This document shows positions 33,689 to 39,437 of a DNA stretch of 39,437 nucleotides, piece after piece. The position numbers and the translations under genes were made by a program. A model generated the notes under the pieces. It saw only the letters and a program-made list of their open reading frames with translations, ran no database searches and was not told the origin of the DNA. Source of the stretch: Candidatus Aenigmatarchaeota archaeon (GTDB lineage: Archaea > Aenigmatarchaeota > Aenigmatarchaeia > CG10238-14 > SCSR01); the NCBI GenBank assembly GCA_018304615.1, contig JAGVVV010000012.1, positions 1 through 39,437 of the forward strand, in the 5' to 3' direction. The first letter of the stretch is position 1. Each line of letters opens with the position of its first letter.

Positions 33689-34754
33689 ATTAAAATTAAA
33701 TAAAAAACAAATTGCAGTCGCACTTTCATTAATTGCAATTCTTTTGCTCAAACTGGCCTCAATACATCCCTCATTTTCCGACGAAAACCTCTACTATGCA
33801 ATGGGGAAAATTGTAAGCGAAGGTCAGCGGCCGTATCTTGATTTCAATTTCGTCCATCCTCCCTTGCAGCTGTATTTCATTGCGACCGTTTTCAAAATCT
33901 TTGGATCTACTCTGACAGCTGCGAAACTTCTGCCTTTGTTGGCAAGCACAATAACAGTTGTTTTGATTTACCTAATTTCGAGAAAAATTTTTGATGAAAA
34001 ATCAGCCTTCTTTTCGTCAATGCTCTTCATTCTCACCCCTGCATTTCTGGCCTTTTCCGACCAAGGATACGGCATCTGGGAGTCGCTGCTGTTCCTCTAT
34101 TTGTCGCTTTACCTCGTGTTGAAACAGAAGTACGAGCTGTCAGCAATTTCTTTTTCCATTGCCATTTTCACACGCTACCTGTCTATTTTGTTCTTCCCCC
34201 TTATGCTTCTAGTTTTGTACCAGCAAAAAATAAAATGGAAGAGATTCGCGCTACTTTCCGCGGCAATTTCAGCAATATTTTTCGTTGCCTTTTATTTAAT
34301 CTATGGTTTCAATTTCATCGACCAGACCGTCTACTTCCAGATTTTCGCCAAGACAAACCTCAGCATCCTGCCAAAGCTTCCCCTTCAATATCTCGGTTTC
34401 GGCTTCCTCATCTCGCTGGCAATAGGAGTTTCGAAAAAGGACAAACTGACAATACTCTTCTCCGCATATCCGCTTTTCATCGACGCATTGATCTTCTCCG
34501 GCTTTACCGTAATCATCTACCATTATTTTCTTATTTCGCTCTCGTTCATCATGCTTGCAGTTGGCGGAGCTTTCACCCTAGCCGGAGATAAACTAGTAAA
34601 GGCTGGAATTATTGGAATCGTTCTCGTTTCCATTTACCACAACTATTCGACTATCGATTATTACCAAAATCCTGTTTATGCGAATCGTTTTTACGAGATT
34701 GCTAACTACGTTGCTGCCAATGCAACTACCTTGACTCTTTCCTCAGCTACTTGA
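33669..34754 (+). CDS. PMT/ArnT-like GT-C glycosyltransferase, 5' part (frameshifted gene)
   Basis: 361 residues with about ten TM helices. The first loop has the intact acidic pair SDENLYY (D38/E39) and FVHPPLQLYF, the clearest PMT_2/ArnT-type motif in the window. The reading frame stops at 34754, but the same protein continues in another frame from about 34733 (see next entry), so the natural gene is about 33669-34936. The join is near NATT before DSFLSYLIYKDE. The frameshift removes the extracytoplasmic C-terminal tail, which may or may not be needed. It overlaps the GT4 gene by 20 bases. Confidence 0.78.
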   Translation: MKILPNKLKLNKKQIAVALSLIAILLLKLASIHPSFSDENLYYAMGKIVSEGQRPYLDFNFVHPPLQLYFIATVFKIFGSTLTAAKLLPLLASTITVVLIYLISRKIFDEKSAFFSSMLFILTPAFLAFSDQGYGIWESLLFLYLSLYLVLKQKYELSAISFSIAIFTRYLSILFFPLMLLVLYQQKIKWKRFALLSAAISAIFFVAFYLIYGFNFIDQTVYFQIFAKTNLSILPKLPLQYLGFGFLISLAIGVSKKDKLTILFSAYPLFIDALIFSGFTVIIYHYFLISLSFIMLAVGGAFTLAGDKLVKAGIIGIVLVSIYHNYSTIDYYQNPVYANRFYEIANYVAANATTLTLSSAT

Positions 34755-34936
34755 TTTACAAGGACGAGCGGTCGGTCGTTGCGAATCTTGAGAGAGAGGA
34801 ACCGAAGTTCATTATCGACATGAACGGATATTACGAAAGCAATGCTATTTTCAGCAGGTACTTGTCAGAGAAATATCAGCGAACTATGGAATTTCCTGGA
34901 ACTCCTACATACATACTTTATGAGCGAAAAGGCTGA
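34733..34936 (+). pseudogene. 3' fragment of the PMT/ArnT-like gene (out of frame)
   Basis: About 67 residues beginning DSFLSYLIYKDERSV and ending at the TGA at 34936. They read as the expected C-terminal extracytoplasmic tail of the preceding GT-C enzyme. The ORF track's start (TTG at 34751) is an artefact of the frame change; no ribosome site is visible. The join suggests loss of a few bases, not a multiple of three, near 34730-34735. Confidence 0.7.
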
Positions 34937-34940
34937 TTCT

Positions 34941-34960
34941 GAACTCAATTGAACTCAATT
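34941..34960. repeat. Tandem 10-bp repeat GAACTCAATT x2
   Basis: Two perfect adjacent copies of GAACTCAATT just after the broken GT-C gene. Function unknown; possibly part of a 3' end or regulator site. Confidence 0.55.
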
Positions 34961-34983
34961 TCTATTCAATAGAAGCTTTTTTC
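34960..34983 (+). terminator. Hairpin plus T-tract terminator
   Basis: TTCTATTCAATAGAA is a perfect 7-bp inverted repeat with a 1-base centre (the loop would need to open to about 3 bases), followed by GCTTTTTTC. It lies between the GT-C gene and the surface-protein gene, as expected for a terminator. Confidence 0.5.
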
Positions 34984-34994
34984 AGTCGCTTTTC

Positions 34995-35005
34995 AAATAT
35001 ATTTT
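34995..35005 (+). promoter_or_regulatory. TATA-like box for the surface-protein gene
   Basis: AAATATATTTT lies 20-30 nt before the GTG start at 35025. A GGTGGG just before the start may act as a weak Shine-Dalgarno. Confidence 0.45.
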
Positions 35006-35024
35006 AACAGCTGGTGGGTTTTCA

Positions 35025-36938
35025 GTGAAAGACGGAATAGAGATTAATGACATAGTCGTGGTTCGATTCTCTCAATTTTTCCACAACAAAAAGGCTCTTT
35101 CTTCAGTTTTCATCTATTCTTTCGTGCTTATTTTCTTCACAATTTACGTGCTTTATTTTTCGCGCTTCGTTCAGTATTCTTTCGCCGCAACTCCGATATT
35201 CACTCAGAACCAATCGACTCCAACATCTCCGAATACATTTTCCAATTGGGCAAATATTTCCTTCTCAGTAAATATTACTGCAAACGGTGCAGGAGCTGCC
35301 GGTCCAATAGATGCGAATGGTGTTATCTTTCAAATCGGAAGAAACATAAGCTTCACATATCAAAACATAACGAAATGTGCAACTCCTGCAGAAATTGCAT
35401 GCACTTGGAACACCAGTCCGACTGTCTGGATTATCAACTTCACTCCTCAGACCTTCGACCAGGCAGGCGTCAGCAACTTCACATGGTTTTCTAACGACAG
35501 CAACAATTTTGGAAACAAAACGCAAACTGTTAGGTATACTTTGAATAAAGCAAATCCTTCTTCAGCGATGGTGATCCAATCAAACGTCACTTCGCCAATT
35601 GCATACATAACAGCAAGCGATGTGGGAGGGACTGAGAGCAACACCTCCGACAACGATCTGACTTACACCCTTTATCGCGGCAACTCGACCTTCAGCGACG
35701 GGACGTCTCCGTGGAACGACACAGCACGGCTTGGAGGAGGAACTTATGCATACAACTTCTCGACAACAGGAGGGACGAACTACACGGCTGGCAGCGCAAG
35801 CAACTTCACGCTAGTTGTCGATAAGAAATCACCGACTCTTACATTTACTCTCGACAGCTCTGCAAGCTCGCCTCAGCAAAAAACCTATTCCGGATTTTCA
35901 CAAACTTCTTCTCTGGCAACGACGTGCGGCTTTCCAGGAAATGAAGGAACATATCCGACATGCACGCTTTATCGCAGCGATGTTTCTCTCGGGACAGGCA
36001 ACGCTTCTGCGACAACTGCGGAAGGAAACTCGACAATATTTTACAATTATACTTCAGCGGCGGCTGCGAACTGGACGGCATCTTCTCTCAACAGAACTCT
36101 GCTAGTGCTGAAGGGGGGACCGAGGCTCAACCTTTCTATTAACGTCAGCTCGCCGATAACTTATCCGAGCGGTGCGAATGCGAAAGGCGGCAACTGCACG
36201 ATGATCGGCGCGACAGACGCGTCATGCACTCTGTACGTCGGCAACACTTCCATAACGAACTCTTCGACTCCGTCCGTAACCCTTGCCTGGACATCTTACA
36301 ACATTCTGCCTGGTGCGGGTACGATTGCCTTCAACTTCTCGGTCGCCACAAGCGCAAACTGGACTGCTGCGTCGGCAAGCAACGTCACTCTTGTGACAGA
36401 CAAAGGCTCTCAAGGTGTTTCTGTCTCATTTTCTCCCAGTGCGACAGTGACTTATCCCACTTCAACAACGACTTCATGCTCACGCACTTCCGGCGATTCT
36501 TCATCGACAATAACCCTTTTCAGAAACGGGACGAACGTAGCGAGTGGAACTTCATCGCCGCAGTCAGAAATAATTACACTGGGAGTTGGAACTTACAACT
36601 ATAGCTGCGTGATTTCGTCAACAGCCAACTACAGCGAAGCAACGACGGTTAATAACATTCTCACAGTTTCGTCAGACACTCCAATTCTTACAGTGACTTT
36701 TGATCCGAGCGCTTTCGAGGCCTACGGCACTTCAACCACGGCTCAAGGAAATGGATGTGTGTCTGAATTAACATGCAAACTGCATAGAAACGATACTGTG
36801 GTTGCGACCTCGCCAACAACGTCAGAAACAATTACATTAGGAGTCGGTAATTATTCTTACGTATACAACACATCAGGAAATGCCAATTATTCATCTGCAA
36901 CTTCTGCTTCAACAATTCTTTCGCTTGCTCTCGAGTAG
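35025..36938 (+). CDS. Repetitive surface protein, 5' part (frameshifted gene)
   Basis: 637 residues from a GTG. Residues about 25-52 form a hydrophobic signal/anchor (FVLIFFTIYVLYF) followed by YSFAATPIF, a plausible signal-peptidase site. The rest is a row of about 85-100-residue Ig-like (MBG-like) repeats, each with a CTLYR/TLFRNGT strand, a GxGTYxYN turn and a NYTxxS end. N-x-S/T sequons are very common, so the mature protein is probably heavily N-glycosylated and exposed at the cell surface. The frame ends at a TAG (36936-36938), but the repeat array continues in another frame from about 36926. GC content is visibly higher than in the glycan genes. Confidence 0.8.
   Translation: MKDGIEINDIVVVRFSQFFHNKKALSSVFIYSFVLIFFTIYVLYFSRFVQYSFAATPIFTQNQSTPTSPNTFSNWANISFSVNITANGAGAAGPIDANGVIFQIGRNISFTYQNITKCATPAEIACTWNTSPTVWIINFTPQTFDQAGVSNFTWFSNDSNNFGNKTQTVRYTLNKANPSSAMVIQSNVTSPIAYITASDVGGTESNTSDNDLTYTLYRGNSTFSDGTSPWNDTARLGGGTYAYNFSTTGGTNYTAGSASNFTLVVDKKSPTLTFTLDSSASSPQQKTYSGFSQTSSLATTCGFPGNEGTYPTCTLYRSDVSLGTGNASATTAEGNSTIFYNYTSAAAANWTASSLNRTLLVLKGGPRLNLSINVSSPITYPSGANAKGGNCTMIGATDASCTLYVGNTSITNSSTPSVTLAWTSYNILPGAGTIAFNFSVATSANWTAASASNVTLVTDKGSQGVSVSFSPSATVTYPTSTTTSCSRTSGDSSSTITLFRNGTNVASGTSSPQSEIITLGVGTYNYSCVISSTANYSEATTVNNILTVSSDTPILTVTFDPSAFEAYGTSTTAQGNGCVSELTCKLHRNDTVVATSPTTSETITLGVGNYSYVYNTSGNANYSSATSASTILSLALE
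36511..36577 (+). repeat. Exact 67-nt direct repeat, copy 1
   Basis: Identical base for base to 36960-37026. It codes for the TLFRNGTNVASG...SEII part of a surface-protein repeat unit. Other units of the array have diverged, so this identity is recent. Confidence 0.9.
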
Positions 36939-38740
36939 CCGGCGATCCAGGGTCAACGTTAACCCTTTTCAGAAACGGGACGAACGTAGCGAGTGGAACT
37001 TCATCGCCGCAGTCAGAAATAATTACTCTCGGCGGCGGTAACTACAATTATACGTGCACAATCAGCGCAACTCAAAACTACACTGCCAGATCGTCAGTTG
37101 AAAATATTTTGACTATAACGAAAGGAATTCAGTCTCTGTCTGTTTCGTTTGCTCCGGGTGCAACAACGACTTATCCGATTCAAACCACGACGAGCTGCAG
37201 CAGAATTTCCGGTGATTCGTCCGCCACACTGACGCTGATCAGAAATGGAATAAACGTTGCCAGCGGCACGTCTTCGCCTCAGTCTGAAAACATCCGCCTC
37301 GGGGCAGCCACGTACAACTATTCATGCACAATCAGCACCACTGCCAACTATTCAGCAAATTCGACAATTGACAACAATTTGCTTGTCAGCCAGAACACTT
37401 CCACTGCCAACTTCATGAACCTGACTTTGAACAGCAGCGAGACGAATAGAAGTTACACTTATCCTGCCGCGTCGAACGCGACGGGCTGGTTCGACTCCAC
37501 GGCATACGTCGCTTCGCCGATCACTTTCACGCTTTATAGAAACTCAACAACAGTCGGCTCTACAAATCCAATAAAGCAGGAAACCAGTCTTGCAGTCGGA
37601 GCTTACAATTACACATACCACACAGCCGAAAACACAAACTATTCCACGGCGAGAAAGAATTATTTCCTGACAATCAGTCCAGCCTCTTCATCTGTCACGG
37701 TCAGCTTCTCTCCGTCTTCGACTGTCTATTATCCAACTGCAACAACCGCCTCGTGCTCGCGCATAAGCGGCGACTCGTCGTCGACGCTGACTCTCTACAG
37801 AAACTCCACGCAGGTTGCAACAGGATCATCCTCACCCACTTCAGAAGCCGCAATCACTCTCGGTGCTGCAAACTACAATTATACATGCACTCAAAGCTCC
37901 ACAGAAAACTACTCAAGCAGTTCGTCAGTTGAAAATATTTTGACTGTTACTAAGGGTGACACATCTACACGCCTCTTTTTGAACGGGACTGAAGGAAACA
38001 AGGCATATAGCTCTGGAGGGTGGGCAAACTTCACTGCGACTGTCAACGTCTCAGGAAAAACTGTTCAGATAACTTCTTCATATCCAGGCTTCGGAACTCA
38101 GCAAGGAACTACACCGTTTAGCTATGAGAAGCGTTTGATTTCTGAAGGGACGTTCAGCGTCACTGCGGATTTCAACGGCGATGCAAACTATTCTTCAAGC
38201 AGCCAATCCTACAATGCAATCATTGCTCTCGACTGCGTGCTGAAAGGATATGCCTACCATGCAGATACTGGCAATCCGATAACCAGCGGCACTGCAACTT
38301 ACATCGTGAAGGAAACTGGGGCGACTGATTCCGCGGCAATAACTGATGGTTATTTCGAAATTCCATGCTCGCTTCCGGACGTTCCTAAGAACAGAGTCAC
38401 AATAGGCATTTTCATCAACTCAAGCGACAACAGGGCAGGCTACGCGCAGCTAATAACGCGCGGCGGGCCATTCCCTGCGGAAACTCAGAGCTGCGTGGCC
38501 AAGGAATGGGTCTTCAATGGAACGGCGACGGATACAATCAGCGGAAACACGATAGGCGCGGGCAATGTCAGCATTTCGGTGTTCGGAACCTCGTACAGCA
38601 ACACCACTCACTTCTCTAGAGGGTTGTGGAGCATAAACATCTACCCATGCCTGATATCAGGAGAATTGTACACGTTCCAATTCGCCGTGACAGGGGAAAA
38701 CAAAATAGCCGTGACGTTCCTGAAACAAGTGGCGAAATAA
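36926..38740 (+). CDS. Repetitive surface protein, 3' part (out of frame with 5' part)
   Basis: About 604 residues if read from the first codon that matches a repeat unit (CSRVAGDPGSTLTLFRNG); the ORF track's TTG at 37109 lies mid-repeat and is not a natural start. It holds further Ig-like units (CSRISGDSS, GTSSPQSE, NYTCTIS repeated), then two C-terminal domains beginning VLKGYAYHADTGNPITSG and FNGTATDTISGNTIGAG, like carboxypeptidase-regulatory-type folds with paired cysteines. No C-terminal TM helix or LPXTG-like signal is seen, so anchoring would rely on the N-terminal segment. Many sequons. Together with the 5' part the intact protein would be about 1,240 residues. Confidence 0.78.
   Translation, partial: CSRVAGDPGSTLTLFRNGTNVASGTSSPQSEIITLGGGNYNYTCTISATQNYTARSSVENILTITKGIQSLSVSFAPGATTTYPIQTTTSCSRISGDSSATLTLIRNGINVASGTSSPQSENIRLGAATYNYSCTISTTANYSANSTIDNNLLVSQNTSTANFMNLTLNSSETNRSYTYPAASNATGWFDSTAYVASPITFTLYRNSTTVGSTNPIKQETSLAVGAYNYTYHTAENTNYSTARKNYFLTISPASSSVTVSFSPSSTVYYPTATTASCSRISGDSSSTLTLYRNSTQVATGSSSPTSEAAITLGAANYNYTCTQSSTENYSSSSSVENILTVTKGDTSTRLFLNGTEGNKAYSSGGWANFTATVNVSGKTVQITSSYPGFGTQQGTTPFSYEKRLISEGTFSVTADFNGDANYSSSSQSYNAIIALDCVLKGYAYHADTGNPITSGTATYIVKETGATDSAAITDGYFEIPCSLPDVPKNRVTIGIFINSSDNRAGYAQLITRGGPFPAETQSCVAKEWVFNGTATDTISGNTIGAGNVSISVFGTSYSNTTHFSRGLWSINIYPCLISGELYTFQFAVTGENKIAVTFLKQVAK
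36960..37026 (+). repeat. Exact 67-nt direct repeat, copy 2
   Basis: Identical to 36511-36577 and begins about 22 bases after the frameshift that splits the surface-protein gene. Confidence 0.9.
37091..37114 (+). repeat. 24-nt direct repeat, copy 1 (copy 2 at 37922-37945)
   Basis: TCGTCAGTTGAAAATATTTT plus GACT occurs exactly at 37091-37114 and 37922-37945, coding for SSVENILT in two repeat units of the surface protein. Confidence 0.85.
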
Positions 38741-38812
38741 ATTTATACCATACAAAAACCAAATTTAAAAAGTAAAGATTAGATTAAAGATGAACGATGA
38801 AGTGATGGACAA

Positions 38813-39277
38813 ATGGCAAGCGATTCAAGCAGAAATATTGTAATAATCGTGGCTCTTCTCGTCGTTGCGGCAGTTGTTTATTTCCTATTTGTCAAAGGCG
38901 GTTTGCCTGGTTTTCCTGTTCTTGGTCCAGGCCAGCAAGTCACTTATACAAGCAACAAGACAATTGTTCAAAGTGCAGAGACAGGGATTGAAATGTATCC
39001 TTCAGACGGACAGGTAATCAAGGGGCTCATGACGATAAAGTTGACGAAAGCCCCTGCAGACACAGCGGAAGTCTGGTTCGGTTTTGTACCGAAAAGCCAG
39101 TACGCATCGACGACTGATCCTAACCTTGGATTTGATCCTGACGGTGGCAACGGCTGGAGTCTCGACTTCAACACAAAGGACATCATCAACGGCGAATATA
39201 CAATCTTCATCGTTCCGAAAGACGCGAACAAGAGTCCTATAGACAGGATTTTCGCGAACGTGATTGTAGAAAATTAA
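38813..39277 (+). CDS. Small membrane-anchored extracellular protein
   Basis: 154 residues. One TM helix (about 9-27, IVIIVALLVVAAVVYFLFV) near the N-terminus, a Gly/Pro-rich linker, and a C-terminal domain of about 100 residues with alternating strands (GLMTIKLTKAPADTAEVWFGFVP, YTIFIVPKDANKS), like a small Ig/fibronectin-type beta sandwich. N-out/C-out topology is not decided by the sequence, but the sequons (SNKT, ANKS) suggest the C-terminal domain is outside. It follows the repetitive surface protein by 72 bases. I do not recognise the family. The ATG at 38813 is preceded by a weak GTGATGG. Confidence 0.7.
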   Translation: MASDSSRNIVIIVALLVVAAVVYFLFVKGGLPGFPVLGPGQQVTYTSNKTIVQSAETGIEMYPSDGQVIKGLMTIKLTKAPADTAEVWFGFVPKSQYASTTDPNLGFDPDGGNGWSLDFNTKDIINGEYTIFIVPKDANKSPIDRIFANVIVEN

Positions 39278-39307
39278 ATTAATTGCAGAAAATTAATTTT
39301 TCCTTTC

Positions 39308-39437
39308 CTAACTTTCCTTCTCCATTTCCATGAGAGCTTTTATCCGTTTGAAAGTAAGTGGGTGTGTCCTGAAAATTTCGCTGATGCGCGCGAAGGGGTT
39401 TTTCTTCTCCCATTCCATTGCTTCTCTCAGCTCCTTC
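39308..39437 (-). CDS. HtpX-like M48 family metalloprotease, C-terminal end (partial)
   Basis: Not in the ORF track. The minus strand from the window edge reads 42 codons, KELREAMEWEKKNPFARISEIFRTHPLTFKRIKAL..., ending at TAG (39308-39310). The FRTHPLTFKRIKAL segment matches the conserved end of M48 proteases (F-x-THP-x-x-x-x-R-I-x-x-L). The active-site HEXXH would lie beyond the window. HtpX-type proteases are membrane-bound quality-control enzymes. It is convergent with the small surface protein. Confidence 0.75.
   Translation of the reverse strand, partial: KELREAMEWEKKNPFARISEIFRTHPLTFKRIKALMEMEKES

Noticed and set aside
36900-37110. Programmed ribosomal frameshift in the surface-protein gene
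   Set aside because: No slippery sequence was recognised, and a whole linker is missing at the join, which points to a deletion.
35025-38740. CRISPR-like array suggested by repeated segments
   Set aside because: The repeats are coding units of a surface protein with diverged copies and no uniform spacers.
38790-38843. Short upstream ORF (MNDEVMDKWQ...) overlapping the start of the small surface protein
   Set aside because: Only about 17 codons, with no supporting ribosome site; likely chance.

Overview
The window looks archaeal. It encodes the archaeal/eukaryal-type RNase P subunit Rnp4, a HerA/FtsK-type ATPase, and a tRNA whose intron folds into a textbook bulge-helix-bulge. Several genes have TATA-like elements 20-35 nt before the start codon (leaderless-style), with occasional GGAGG Shine-Dalgarno sites inside operons. 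Small compact genes and AT-rich DNA fit a DPANN or other uncultivated archaeon, but I cannot name the lineage from sequence alone.

Layout. 1-5.9 kb (minus strand): a small membrane protein, Rnp4, an intron-containing tRNA-Pro(UGG), an unknown membrane protein, a membrane-anchored FG-GAP beta-propeller protein, and two tandem alkaline-phosphatase-superfamily ('sulfatase-like') membrane-anchored enzymes. A second tRNA gene, tRNA-Pro(GGG), lies at 6.0 kb. 6.1-10.3 kb (plus): a HerA-like ATPase overlapping by one base a GT-C (PMT-like) glycosyltransferase, then a Pro/Gln-rich bitopic membrane protein. 10.4-24.2 kb: a mixed-strand, AT-rich glycan-biosynthesis block with a polysaccharide deacetylase, two sugar-nucleotide epimerase/dehydratases, two family-2 glycosyltransferases, a second PMT-like GT-C, a membrane spermidine-synthase-like protein, a methyltransferase, two DegT/StrS aminotransferases, a broken radical SAM gene and a CapK/PaaK-like adenylate-forming ligase. 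24.3-26.8 kb: an SsuABC/TauABC-type ABC importer. 26.8-34.9 kb: a methyltransferase, three more GT-C-type membrane proteins (one frameshifted), an intact radical SAM/SPASM-like protein and a GT4 glycosyltransferase. 35.0-39.3 kb: a large sequon-rich repetitive surface protein split by a frameshift, and a small membrane-anchored extracellular protein. The right edge holds the C-terminal end of an HtpX-like M48 protease.

Interpretation. Most genes fit a cell-surface glycosylation locus: nucleotide-sugar modification (epimerases, aminotransferases, deacetylase, methyltransferases), sugar assembly by soluble GTs, transfer by several lipid-linked-sugar-dependent GT-Cs, and likely acceptor proteins (the N-x-S/T-rich surface protein and other membrane-anchored extracellular proteins). 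Many families occur in pairs. Three genes carry frame-disrupting lesions, and one sits next to an exact 67-nt internal repeat. The most unusual signal is in tRNA-Pro(GGG): the near-invariant G19-C56 tertiary pair appears swapped to C19-G56. No CRISPR array, insertion sequence or integrase was seen, and no gap between genes exceeds 300 bases.
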